Shown piece after piece: positions 22,001 through 29,998 of a DNA stretch of 37,025 bases. The notes under the pieces are model-generated. The model worked only from the letters and a program-made list of their open reading frames with translations, was not told the origin of the DNA and searched no databases. Numbering within the stretch: position 1 is the stretch's first letter; each line of letters begins with the position of its first letter. Source of the DNA: an uncultured Desulfuromonadales bacterium (GTDB lineage Bacteria > Desulfobacterota > Desulfuromonadia > Geobacterales > Pseudopelobacteraceae); assembly GCA_903868145.1 (NCBI GenBank), contig CAIPTY010000076.1, forward strand, positions 1-37,025, read 5' to 3'. The translations under genes were made by a program, and so were the position numbers.

Positions 22001-24109
22001 ATGATCGAAGCACACATAGCCACGTACCGAGAAGAGGCTAACGAGTTGTTGACCGAACTGGAGACGTCCCTCCTGGAGCTGGAGGAAACACCTGAAGATG
22101 CCGAGCTGATCGGGCGTGTTTTCCGTGCCATGCACACCATCAAGGGTTCAGGCGCCATGTTCGGATTTGACGAGATCGCCGGTTTTACCCATGAGGTCGA
22201 GACGGTCTTTGACCTGGTCCGCAATGGCAGGATGGCTGTGACAAAACAGTTGCTCAACCTGACACTGCAGGCCCGCGACCAGATCAAGTCGCTGCTGGAT
22301 GCCTCTGTGTCGGGTATCCGTATCGACCGCGCCGCGGGGGATGCCATTATAGCGGGTCTCAAACAACTGCTGCCGGAGGGGGAACCGGTGGAAATCATGC
22401 GGCCGGTCAAGGATCCGTCCCCGGTTGTTCCGTCCCCTGCCGGTGGCCGTAAAACCTGGCGTATCCGCTTTAAGCCGGTTCCGGAAATTCTCCTGTCCGG
22501 CACCAACCCGCTGGCCCTGATCAATGAACTGCGTGATCTGGGCACCTGCCAGGTGATTGCCCACACCGATCTGATCCCTCATCTGAGTGAAATGAAGCCG
22601 GAACATTGCTATCTGTACTGGGATATTGTCCTGACGGGCATCTGCGGGCTGGACGCCATCAAAGACGTGTTCATCTTCTGCGAAGACGATTGCGAACTGA
22701 GGATTGACCTGATTGACGATGGTCTGTCGGAAAGTGACGATGGCTACAAAAAGCTGGGCGATATCCTGGTGGAGCGGGGCGACCTCTCGCAGACAGAGCT
22801 CCAGAAGATCCTCAGCCTGCAAAAACGTTTCGGCGAACTGGCCGTGGCGGTGGGAGCGGTTACCCACGACAAGATCCAGTCCGCACTGGCGGAGCAGCAG
22901 CAGGTCAAGGTAGTTCGCCAGGAACGTTCCAGCCAGGAAGCCGCCACCAGTATTCGCGTACCGGCAGAAAAACTCGACCAGCTGGTCAATCTGGTGGGCG
23001 AACTGGTGACCGTTCAGGCGCATCTCAGCCAGACCGCCGCGATCAGGAACAACGCTGATTTTGCCTCTATCGCCGAGGAGGTTGAGCGACTGACGGAAGA
23101 GCTGCGTGATACGGCGCTCAACATCCGCATGCTGCCCATCGGTTCCACCTTTACCAAATTCAAGCGGCTGGTGCGCGACCTCTCCCAGGAACTGGGCAAG
23201 GAGATCGAGATGGAGACGGAAGGGGCTGAGACAGAGCTGGACAAGACCGTCATCGAACGGCTCAATGACCCGCTGGTTCACCTGATCCGGAACAGTATCG
23301 ATCATGGAATCGAGATGCCTGAGGTGCGCCGGGCCGCCGGAAAACCGACCCAGGGAACGGTTCACCTGGGGGCGGTACATTCCGGAGACAGCGTGCTGAT
23401 CACCATCCGCGACGACGGCGCCGGTCTGGATCGGGACAGGATTCGCGAAAAAGCCATCGAGCGTGGTCTTATTTCGGCCAATTCCGAGCTGCCGGACAGG
23501 GAAATCTATACCATGATCTTCGCTCCCGGCTTTTCAACTGCCGCCAGAGTGACCAGCGTTTCCGGACGTGGTGTCGGTATGGATGTGGTCAAAAAGGGGA
23601 TAGAGGCGCTGCGTGGTTCGATCGAAATTACCAGTGCCAGGGGCATCGGCAGCACCATCACCCTGCGAATCCCGCTGACTCTGGCCATAATTGAGAGCCT
23701 GCTGGTGCGCATCGACACCAGTTATTTCGTGCTGCCGCTGTCCCACGTGGAGGAGTGTGTCGAACTGACCCGCGAGGATATCAAAAATGCCCATGGCCGC
23801 AACCTGGCCAACGTGCGGGGAGCCATCGTCCCCTACATCCTGTTGCGCGAGCAGTTCGGGATCGAGAGCAACCGCCCGGACATAGAGCAGATCGTCATAA
23901 CCGGCATCAATGGCAGCAAGGTCGGTTTTGTGGTGGATAGTGTGATCGGCCAACACCAGACCGTCATCAAGACCCTGGGACGCGTGTACCGTGATGTCAA
24001 GGGGGTTTCAGGCGCGACGATCCTGGGTGACGGTACCGTGGCGCTGATCCTTGATATGGGTGTGCTGTGCCGGGCGGTGGAAGAACGGGAGCACGCTTTG
24101 TTGCTGTAG
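22001..24109 (+). CDS. cheA: Chemotaxis histidine kinase CheA
   Basis: A 702-residue kinase. The HPt domain has H45 in RAMHTIKGSGAMFG. Residues about 145-235 form the accessory domain seen in many proteobacterial CheAs (WRIRFKP, AHTDLIPHLSEM, YLYWDIVLTG, FIFCEDDCELRI). A short repeat unit follows at about 245-300 (LGDILVERGDLSQTELQKIL, FGELAVAVGAVTHDKIQSAL), resembling the paired helices of MshEN domains. Then come the dimerisation domain (RVPAEKLDQLVNLVGELV), the ATPase (N box HLIRNSIDHGIE near 427, G1 DDGAGLD near 471, GRGVGMDVV) and the C-terminal CheW-like domain (YFVLPLSHVEECVEL, VIGQHQTVIKTLG). It phosphorylates CheY and CheB. It ends the first block, before a strong terminator. Confidence 0.95.
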   Translation: MIEAHIATYREEANELLTELETSLLELEETPEDAELIGRVFRAMHTIKGSGAMFGFDEIAGFTHEVETVFDLVRNGRMAVTKQLLNLTLQARDQIKSLLDASVSGIRIDRAAGDAIIAGLKQLLPEGEPVEIMRPVKDPSPVVPSPAGGRKTWRIRFKPVPEILLSGTNPLALINELRDLGTCQVIAHTDLIPHLSEMKPEHCYLYWDIVLTGICGLDAIKDVFIFCEDDCELRIDLIDDGLSESDDGYKKLGDILVERGDLSQTELQKILSLQKRFGELAVAVGAVTHDKIQSALAEQQQVKVVRQERSSQEAATSIRVPAEKLDQLVNLVGELVTVQAHLSQTAAIRNNADFASIAEEVERLTEELRDTALNIRMLPIGSTFTKFKRLVRDLSQELGKEIEMETEGAETELDKTVIERLNDPLVHLIRNSIDHGIEMPEVRRAAGKPTQGTVHLGAVHSGDSVLITIRDDGAGLDRDRIREKAIERGLISANSELPDREIYTMIFAPGFSTAARVTSVSGRGVGMDVVKKGIEALRGSIEITSARGIGSTITLRIPLTLAIIESLLVRIDTSYFVLPLSHVEECVELTREDIKNAHGRNLANVRGAIVPYILLREQFGIESNRPDIEQIVITGINGSKVGFVVDSVIGQHQTVIKTLGRVYRDVKGVSGATILGDGTVALILDMGVLCRAVEEREHALLL

Positions 24110-24123
24110 TTTTTTGTTTTTTT

Positions 24124-24151
24124 AACGCCGGGACTTGCACCCGGCGTTTTT
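24124..24151 (+). terminator. Rho-independent terminator after cheA
   Basis: AACGCCGGG (24124-24132) pairs with CCCGGCGTT (24140-24148) around a 7-base loop and runs into a T-tract. It begins 15 bases after the cheA stop and splits the chemotaxis locus into two transcription units. Confidence 0.88.
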
Positions 24152-24212
24152 GCTGATAAACTTTTACCCGTAGCTGTCATGATTATACGTTTGACGTTCA
24201 AGGAGGAAGGGT

Positions 24213-25895
24213 ATGCTTGGGAATATGAAGATCGGAAAGAGGATGACGCTTGCTTTCGGCTTGTTGCTGCTCATTACGGTTGTGCTGATCTGGGAGGGCG
24301 TGTCAAGCATGTCCGATATTCAGAAAAATCTTGAGCGCATCGTCAAGGTAAACAATGTCCGCATTGATCTGTGTAACGATGTCTATAAAGACATTGATCA
24401 AATTTCTCTCAATATCCGCAACATGATAATTGCAAATGAACCTGCAAAGTTGAGTGAATATCAACAGCGAATTACAAAATACCGTGAAGAGTACGCTGCC
24501 AACTTCAAAAAAGTTGAAGACATTACCAGCAAAGATGACAAGCTGTCCTGGGATCTCATTACAAAAGTAAAAGAGACAACAGCTCTCTTTTCACAACTCA
24601 ATACAAAAGTTATTGAGCTTGCCATGGCGCAAAAGGATGCTGAGGCAGGAGCCCTTCTTTCCAAAGAAGCCGCGCCGGTGGGAAGAAAGTTGTCCGAGGA
24701 AATGGAAAAACTGATTGATCACAACGCAGAGCGCAGTAAGATGCGATTTGAAGAGGCCAACAAGGAATATGAGAAATCCCGCAATATCATGCTCGCCTTG
24801 GGAGTAGCGGCTGTCCTGACAAGTATAATCACAGCAGTATTTCTTACCCGCAGCATTGTTCGTCCGCTGAATGAGGCGGTAATGATTGCCAATTCACTCG
24901 CACAGGGTGATCTGACCATGAAGGTTGAATCAAGATCAACAGACGAGACCGGGCAGATGATGTCAGCGATCGCCACCATGGTGGACAAACTCAAACATGT
25001 TGTCAGCGATTGCATGTCTGCCGCCGACAACGTTGCCGCCGGGAGCCAGGAACTCTCCGCCACCGCGCAGCAGCTCAGCCAGGGGGCCACAGAACAGGCC
25101 GCCAGCGCCGAAGAGATATCCTCCTCTATGGAAGAGATGAGCTCGAGCATCAGGCAGAACTCCGACAACTCCGGCCAGACCGAAAAGATCGCCATCAAAT
25201 CCGCCACCGACGCCAGAGAAGGTGGCAAGGCCGTCACCGAAACCGTCAGCGCCATGAAAGAGATCGCCACCAAGATCTCCATCATCGAAGAGATTGCCCG
25301 CCAGACCAACCTTCTCGCCTTAAACGCCGCGATAGAAGCCGCCCGTGCCGGTGAGCACGGCAAAGGCTTCGCCGTCGTTGCCTCCGAAGTCCGCAAACTG
25401 GCCGAACGGAGCCAGGCCGCCGCCGGTGAGATAAGCACCCTCTCATCCCGCAGCGTCCAGGTTGCCGAAACCGCCGGCGACATGCTCAACAAAATGGTAC
25501 CGGACATCCAGAAAACCTCCGAGCTGGTACAGGAAATATCTGCCTCCAGCAAAGAACAGGATACCGGAGCCGAACAGATCAGCAAGGCCATCCAGCAGTT
25601 AGACAGCGTCATCCAGCAGAACGCTTCAGCCAGCGAAGAAATGGCTTCCACCTCCGAAGAGCTGTCCGGCCAGGCTGAGCAGCTCAAAGACACCATCAGC
25701 TTCTTCCGCATCGACGGCAACCTGATGCGCAGTTCCTCCGGCGGCTCTCGTCGTTCCGCCCCGAAGAAACACGCCCAGATCGCGCATCTCAGTCACAAGA
25801 GTGCTCCTCCTTCCCGCAGGCTGCAGAGTGGCGGGGTGGCGCTCGACATGGGTGGCGGTCCCGATCATCTGGATGATGAATTTGAAAAATTCTGA
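24213..25895 (+). CDS. Methyl-accepting chemotaxis protein (4HB sensor, HAMP, signalling domain)
   Basis: A 560-residue transmembrane receptor. TM1 is at about residues 9-28 and TM2 at about 193-215 ([20 protein letters not shown]), so residues 30-190 form a periplasmic four-helix sensor of the 4HB_MCP type. A HAMP domain follows ([21 protein letters not shown]), then the cytoplasmic hairpin with the near-invariant tip [20 protein letters not shown] and [16 protein letters not shown]. There is no C-terminal NWETF-type CheR tether; it ends DDEFEKF after a basic linker. The signalling half uses mostly C-ending codons while the sensor half is AT-rich, suggesting recombination with a paralogue. 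AAGGAGGAAGG precedes the ATG. It heads the cheW-cheR-cheD-cheB block; the ligand is unknown. Confidence 0.95.
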   Translation: MLGNMKIGKRMTLAFGLLLLITVVLIWEGVSSMSDIQKNLERIVKVNNVRIDLCNDVYKDIDQISLNIRNMIIANEPAKLSEYQQRITKYREEYAANFKKVEDITSKDDKLSWDLITKVKETTALFSQLNTKVIELAMAQKDAEAGALLSKEAAPVGRKLSEEMEKLIDHNAERSKMRFEEANKEYEKSRNIMLALGVAAVLTSIITAVFLTRSIVRPLNEAVMIANSLAQGDLTMKVESRSTDETGQMMSAIATMVDKLKHVVSDCMSAADNVAAGSQELSATAQQLSQGATEQAASAEEISSSMEEMSSSIRQNSDNSGQTEKIAIKSATDAREGGKAVTETVSAMKEIATKISIIEEIARQTNLLALNAAIEAARAGEHGKGFAVVASEVRKLAERSQAAAGEISTLSSRSVQVAETAGDMLNKMVPDIQKTSELVQEISASSKEQDTGAEQISKAIQQLDSVIQQNASASEEMASTSEELSGQAEQLKDTISFFRIDGNLMRSSSGGSRRSAPKKHAQIAHLSHKSAPPSRRLQSGGVALDMGGGPDHLDDEFEKF

Positions 25896-25906
25896 GAGGT
25901 GAGAGT

Positions 25907-26383
25907 ATGAGCGTAACCGACATTAGTGAAACGGTGCAATATCTGACCTTCAAGCTGGCCGACGAAACCTTTGCGCTGGACGTGGCCAAGGTTCGCGAGA
26001 TTCTTGAATGCAGCACCATTACCAAAGTACCGCAGACCCCTGATTTCATGCGGGGCGTTATTAATCTGCGCGGCAGTGTTGTGCCGGTGATCGATCTGAA
26101 TCTGAAATTCGGAATGATGGCTACCGGTCAGACGGTAAACACCTGCATCATCGTGGTGGAGGTTCAACTGGAAGATGAGATCATCGTGCTGGGTGCTCTG
26201 GCCGACAGTGTCCAGGAGGTTATTGAAATGGAGCCGGAGCAGATTGAGGCTGCACCACACATCGGCACCCGCCTGAATACCGATTTCATCAAGGGTATGG
26301 GGAAGCACGACGGTCGTTTCATCATGATTCTGGATATCGATAAGCTTTTTACCAGCGAGGAGCTGGAAAAGGTGCAGGGCTAG
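25907..26383 (+). CDS. cheW: Chemotaxis coupling protein CheW
   Basis: A 158-residue adaptor linking receptors to CheA. The CheW fold is evident: VQYLTFKLADETFALDVAKV, REILECSTITKVPQTPDFMRG split over two strands, the signature GVINLRGSVVPVIDL, and the second-barrel strand GALADSVQEVIEM. GAGAGGTGAG precedes the ATG 11 bases after the MCP stop. It matches the family in length and motif order. Confidence 0.95.
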   Translation: MSVTDISETVQYLTFKLADETFALDVAKVREILECSTITKVPQTPDFMRGVINLRGSVVPVIDLNLKFGMMATGQTVNTCIIVVEVQLEDEIIVLGALADSVQEVIEMEPEQIEAAPHIGTRLNTDFIKGMGKHDGRFIMILDIDKLFTSEELEKVQG

Positions 26384-26395
26384 ATAAGGAGTACG

Positions 26396-27265
26396 ATGCC
26401 GCGGTATTCAAACACATCGCAGACGGCAACTATACCGGCTGTTCTCAGTGACAGGGTCTTCAACCGTTTCAGCAGCTTTATCTACGATGAGGTCGGCATC
26501 AAACTGCCGCATGCAAAGAAGACCATGCTGGAGGCCCGCCTGAATAAACGTCTCAAGGCTCATGACTTCAGGACGTTTGAGGAATATGCGGATTTTGTTT
26601 TCAGTGACGAGGGGAGGACTGTTGAACTTGTCAGCCTGATCGATGTGGTTACCACAAACAAGACCGATTTTTTTCGGGAACCCGCCCATTTTGAATATCT
26701 GGTCAAAAATGCCATTCCTGCTTTGATACATTCCCACGAAGCCGGTTTCAGAAAGCCTTTCAGGATCTGGAGCGCCGGATGTTCCACCGGTGAAGAACCG
26801 TACACGATGTCAATGGTTCTGTCGGAGTTTGCTGCATCGCAACCCGGTTTCAAGGCCTCAATTCTGGCAACCGACATTTCGACGGATGTTCTCGGCAAGG
26901 CAAAAAATGCAATCTACACCGAAGACCGCGTCGATACCATTCCGCTGCAACTTAAAAAAAAATACCTGCTCAAGAGCAAAGACAAGAGTAAACCGCTGGT
27001 GCGCATATCACCGGCTCTCCGCTCCATGATCCAGTTCCGGCGTCTGAACTTCATGGAGGATTTTGCCATGAACGAGCAGATGGACGTGATCTTTTGCCGC
27101 AACGTAATCATCTATTTCGACAAGCCGACCCAGGAGCGCCTTTTGAATAAATTCTGCAGACACCTGGTCAAGGGCGGCTATCTGTTTCTGGGTCATTCCG
27201 AGACGCTGAGCGGTCTGGACGTCCCCCTGACACCGGTTGCATCGACCGTATATCGCAAGCCATGA
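26396..27265 (+). CDS. cheR: Chemotaxis protein methyltransferase CheR
   Basis: This SAM-dependent methyltransferase adds methyl groups to receptor glutamates. The 289-residue protein has the CheR N-terminal helical domain (FSSFIYDEVGIKL, MLEARLNKRLKAH), the segment VTTNKTDFFREPAHFEYL, the SAM-binding loop WSAGCSTGEEPYTMSM near residues 123-138, ILATDISTDVLGKA, the MDVIFCRNVIIYFD motif and the late GGYLFLGHSETLSG. No TPR extension or beta-subdomain fusion is seen. ATG 26396 is preceded by AAGGAG. The stop overlaps the start of cheD by 4 bases. Confidence 0.95.
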   Translation: MPRYSNTSQTATIPAVLSDRVFNRFSSFIYDEVGIKLPHAKKTMLEARLNKRLKAHDFRTFEEYADFVFSDEGRTVELVSLIDVVTTNKTDFFREPAHFEYLVKNAIPALIHSHEAGFRKPFRIWSAGCSTGEEPYTMSMVLSEFAASQPGFKASILATDISTDVLGKAKNAIYTEDRVDTIPLQLKKKYLLKSKDKSKPLVRISPALRSMIQFRRLNFMEDFAMNEQMDVIFCRNVIIYFDKPTQERLLNKFCRHLVKGGYLFLGHSETLSGLDVPLTPVASTVYRKP

Positions 27266-27750
27266 AGAGTCTGCGCGATACGCATCTGCCCCACATTTTT
27301 CTCAAGCCGGGTGAGCTGTTTTTGTCCCGTGATCCGGCAATCGTTTCGACCGTGCTGGGATCCTGCGTATCAATAACCTTTTTTGAGCCTGTTGCCTGTC
27401 TGGGCGCCATGTGTCATGTGATGCTGCCGTCAGGCCCGATGCATGAGGGGTTCAGGTATGTAGATTCCACGCTGGGCTACATGGTGGAGAAAATCGGCGG
27501 TATGGGAATCCGGCTGGCTGTATGCGAGGTCAAGATGTTTGGCGGTGCTGATGTGCTGCTGCCCCGTGAACTCCAGGGGAGCAAGCTGTCAATAGGGTGT
27601 CAGAATATCCTGGAGGCCCAACGCGGGCTGGATCTGCTCGGGCTCGTGCCCAAGGCGTCCGATGTGGGAGGGAAGCATGGCCGCAAGCTTTTTTTCAATT
27701 CGCATACCGGGGATGTGTTCCTGAAAAAGGTGCAAAAAACGCACTTCTGA
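27262..27750 (+). CDS. cheD: Chemoreceptor glutamine deamidase CheD
   Basis: CheD deamidates specific receptor glutamines and, in some bacteria, works with CheC. The 162-residue protein has the catalytic Cys in VLGSCVSITFFEP and the His in LGAMCHVMLPSG, followed by RYVDSTLGYMV, VCEVKMFGGADV, the late DVGGKHGRKLFFNSHTGDV. No cheC is found in the window, so CheD probably acts only as deamidase here (inference). Start ATG 27262 overlaps the cheR stop (ATGA). It is followed 36 bases later by cheB. Confidence 0.94.
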   Translation: MKSLRDTHLPHIFLKPGELFLSRDPAIVSTVLGSCVSITFFEPVACLGAMCHVMLPSGPMHEGFRYVDSTLGYMVEKIGGMGIRLAVCEVKMFGGADVLLPRELQGSKLSIGCQNILEAQRGLDLLGLVPKASDVGGKHGRKLFFNSHTGDVFLKKVQKTHF

Positions 27751-27786
27751 AGAGCGGTAAGCCGTTACACCTGGCGGAGATGACAG

Positions 27787-28854
27787 ATGGCAAAAATAAA
27801 GGTGCTGATAGTCGATGACTCTGCGCTGGTCAGGCAGGCGTTGACCGATATTCTCTCGTCAGACTCGCAGATCGAGGTCATGGCTGCGGTTCCCGACCCC
27901 TTTGTCGCAGCGGAGCGCATGCGGGAATGCGTTCCGGACGTGATCACGCTGGATGTGGAGATGCCCCGCATGGACGGTATCACCTTCCTCCAGAAGATCA
28001 TGAGCCAGCATCCCATCCCGGTTGTCATGTGTTCAAGCCTGACCGAGTCGGGCAGCGAGACCGCCATGAAGGCGCTGGAGTATGGGGCGGTCGATATTAT
28101 CGTCAAGCCCAAGATGGGAACCAAACAGTTTATTGCGGAATCCCGGGTCAGTATCTGCGATACGGTAAAAGCTGCCGCCATGACGAAGGGGCGGAAGCGA
28201 GCGATTCAACCGATACGAGATGTTGCCCCCAAACTGACCGCCGATGTGATTATGGAAAAGCCGAACAGCAAGGCAATGGTTCAGACGACTGAGAAGGTGG
28301 TCGTTGTCGGGGCATCGACCGGAGGCACCGAGGCCTTGAAGGTCTTTCTGGAGATGCTGCCGGAAGATGCGCCCGGTATCGTGATTGTCCAGCATATGCC
28401 GGAACACTTTACGGCTGCGTTTGCCAAACGACTGGATTCAATCTGCCGCATATCGGTCAAGGAAGCGGCAGATAACGATTCGGTCGTGCGCGGTCGCGCA
28501 CTGATTGCGCCGGGTAACCACCATGCCCTGCTCAAGCGCAGTGGAGCCCGCTATTATGTGGAGATCAAGGACGGCCCGCTGGTGTCGCGCCATCGTCCCT
28601 CGGTTGATGTGCTGTTTCGTTCTGCGGCGCGCTATGCCGGCAGGAATGCGGTCGGCGTCATCATGACCGGCATGGGTGATGATGGCGCTCGCGGAATGAA
28701 GGAGATGTTTGACGCGGGCGCCATCAATATTGCTCAGGATGAGTCGAGTTGCGTGGTTTATGGCATGCCGCAGGAGGCGGTCAAGTCGGGCGGGGTGCAT
28801 AAGAGCATATCTTTGCAGAATATCGCTGCCGAGGTGCTGCGTCAGTGCTCGTAA
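27787..28854 (+). CDS. cheB: Chemotaxis methylesterase CheB
   Basis: CheB removes receptor methyl groups when phosphorylated by CheA. The 355-residue protein has an N-terminal receiver ([14 protein letters not shown], acceptor D56 in [12 protein letters not shown], the lysine in IVKPKMG) and a C-terminal methylesterase with its triad: Ser in [12 protein letters not shown], His in [10 protein letters not shown] and Asp in [11 protein letters not shown] linker of about 50 residues joins the two. GGCGGAG precedes the ATG. It is the last gene of the chemotaxis block and is followed by a long hairpin. Confidence 0.95.
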   Translation: MAKIKVLIVDDSALVRQALTDILSSDSQIEVMAAVPDPFVAAERMRECVPDVITLDVEMPRMDGITFLQKIMSQHPIPVVMCSSLTESGSETAMKALEYGAVDIIVKPKMGTKQFIAESRVSICDTVKAAAMTKGRKRAIQPIRDVAPKLTADVIMEKPNSKAMVQTTEKVVVVGASTGGTEALKVFLEMLPEDAPGIVIVQHMPEHFTAAFAKRLDSICRISVKEAADNDSVVRGRALIAPGNHHALLKRSGARYYVEIKDGPLVSRHRPSVDVLFRSAARYAGRNAVGVIMTGMGDDGARGMKEMFDAGAINIAQDESSCVVYGMPQEAVKSGGVHKSISLQNIAAEVLRQCS

Positions 28855-28878
28855 CCTATCAGAAGCTTTCTGAGGCTG

Positions 28879-28913
28879 AAACGCACGTGCCGTTTGATTC
28901 GGCATGTGCGTTT
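28879..28913. terminator. Hairpin terminator between cheB and small minus-strand gene
   Basis: Fourteen bases (28879-28892) pair with 28900-28913 around a 7-base loop, with a single G-U pair. It lies 24 bases after the cheB stop and 46 bases past the stop of the convergent 55-codon gene; TTTG and a later TCTTTTCTC follow. The reverse strand has its AAAC/GTTT edge too, so it may serve both directions. Confidence 0.75.
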
Positions 28914-28959
28914 GTCTAGTCTTTTCTCATTCAAGTTTGCAACCGGTTTCAGCTCTTTT

Positions 28960-29127
28960 TCAGGCGCTTGCGTTCAGCAGCGAGCAGCCTTCCCCGATAT
29001 AGTGGATCGCCTTGCCCTGCTCGACCACCCAGTAGAGATTATCCCGGCCGAGCAGGATTGCCACCGGAGAATCAAGGGTTATGGCGTACATCTGGGCTAC
29101 GGAATAAAATGGAAATTTTGCGTACAT
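28960..29127 (-). CDS. Unannotated small protein (55 aa) under a sigma-54 promoter
   Basis: On the minus strand, ATG at 29127 follows GAGGTAA by 6 bases and opens a 55-codon frame ending at 28960. It begins MYAKFPFYSVAQMYAIT, continues with VAILLGRDNLYWVVEQG and ends LLNASA. The composition looks protein-like: hydrophobic and aromatic residues alternate with charged ones, with a single cysteine and no signal peptide or membrane helix. I do not recognise a family. A near-consensus sigma-54 promoter lies 57-74 bases upstream. Its stop is followed by a hairpin terminator. A longer plus-strand frame across the same bases lacks these signals. The combination of promoter, ribosome site, coding frame and terminator makes it a credible gene. 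Confidence 0.68.
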   Translation of the reverse strand: MYAKFPFYSVAQMYAITLDSPVAILLGRDNLYWVVEQGKAIHYIGEGCSLLNASA

Positions 29128-29183
29128 GATCGTTACCTCGTCTGGTTATGTTCTGGTGGATTCGATACTCTTGATTTGGATAA

Positions 29184-29201
29184 AAGCATATCGCGTGCCA
29201 A
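29184..29201 (-). promoter_or_regulatory. Predicted sigma-54 (RpoN) promoter
   Basis: The minus strand reads TTGGCACGCGATATGCTT. The -24 part TTGGCACG is a full consensus match, GG and GC are exactly 10 bases apart, and the -12 part is ATGC instead of TTGC. Transcription would start near 29174 and reach the 55-codon gene at 29127. An enhancer-binding activator would be needed; none is adjacent. Confidence 0.72.
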
Positions 29202-29308
29202 CTAAAATATGCTTCAAATACAGGTATTTAAAAGAATAAGACAATATATTGACTTGGCCGGTAGGCGCGGCATGTACAAAGTATTCAAAATATTGACAGG
29301 AGCGGACT

Positions 29309-29857
29309 GTGGCGCGCTGGGAGATTGAGCTGCTTGGCAGATATTTCAAGGCTGAAGCACGAGCCCTTATCATAGCTCATGGCTGGGCTGTTGCCGGCCT
29401 GGCAGGAAAGGTGAGCGCCCGGCTCGCCCTGCCGGAGTCGGAGCGCAGTTTTATTGAACAGGCTTCTCTGCTGCACGACATCGGCGTCTGTCGTGTCCAT
29501 GCTCCTGAGATCGGCGCAGTGGGTGAGCACGATTACATCATGCACGGCGTTCTGGGGCGGGAAATTCTTGAGATGGAGGGATTTCCGCTGCACGCCCTGG
29601 TATGTGAGCGGCATACCGGCGTCGGACTGACGGTTGAGGATATCGTATCCCAGGGACTTCCACTCCCGCACCGGGATATGACGCCCCAGTCTCTGCCGGA
29701 GCAGATCATCTGTTTTGCCGATCTCTTCTATTCAAAAAAAGCGGGGAGGATTGCCGTGCAGAAGTCTCCCGTGAACGTGCGTCAAAAGCTTGAGAGATTT
29801 GGCGCGGATAAACTTCAAATTTTTGACATCTGGCTGGAGCGTTTTGGGCCGATCTGA
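29309..29857 (+). CDS. HD-domain protein (putative metal-dependent phosphohydrolase)
   Basis: A 182-residue protein starting at GTG 29309 with AGGAG about 7 bases upstream. It has the HD signature: an early His in IIAHGWAVAGLA, the pair in ASLLHDIGVCRVH, a later MHGVLGREIL, and VCERHTGVGLT, with a terminal Asp in ICFADLFYSKKAG. These can bind one or two metals. Such stand-alone HD proteins are usually called uncharacterised or nucleotide-phosphohydrolase-like, and the substrate cannot be inferred. It lies alone between the sigma-54-driven small gene (divergent) and the aromatic operon. A TTGACT near 29250 could be part of its promoter, but I find no good -10. Confidence 0.82.
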   Translation: MARWEIELLGRYFKAEARALIIAHGWAVAGLAGKVSARLALPESERSFIEQASLLHDIGVCRVHAPEIGAVGEHDYIMHGVLGREILEMEGFPLHALVCERHTGVGLTVEDIVSQGLPLPHRDMTPQSLPEQIICFADLFYSKKAGRIAVQKSPVNVRQKLERFGADKLQIFDIWLERFGPI

Positions 29858-29926
29858 AATTCTGAGACCGTGCGTACGCGTCTGTGCCTGATCCCACCCA
29901 TTTATGTACGATTCTAAAACAAAGTA

Positions 29927-29955
29927 TTGCTTTTAGGGCGATCATACAGTAAAGT
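29927..29955 (+). promoter_or_regulatory. Weak predicted sigma-70 promoter of the pheA operon
   Basis: TTGCTT (29927-29932) and TAAAGT (29950-29955) with a 17-base spacer. The match is modest, but the position, 44 bases before the pheA start, fits. No attenuator or leader peptide was seen. Confidence 0.32.
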
Positions 29956-29998
29956 GACCCTCCTTTAAAACCTCTACACAGTTTCCGGACGGTTCCCT

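Noticed and set aside
22148-23380. 410-codon minus-strand frame inside cheA
   Set aside because: Antisense shadow of cheA; it lacks a ribosome site and any family signature.
24153-24183. Possible sigma-28 promoter upstream of the MCP gene (TAAA with 15-base spacing)
   Set aside because: The -10 half matches only about three of eight consensus bases.
24719-25720. 333-codon minus-strand frame in the MCP gene
   Set aside because: Serine/alanine-rich shadow of the coiled-coil coding strand.
28894-29205. 103-codon plus-strand frame between cheB and the HD gene
   Set aside because: It covers the sigma-54 box and the hairpin arm, has no ribosome site and no protein-like pattern; the minus-strand 55-codon gene explains the region better.
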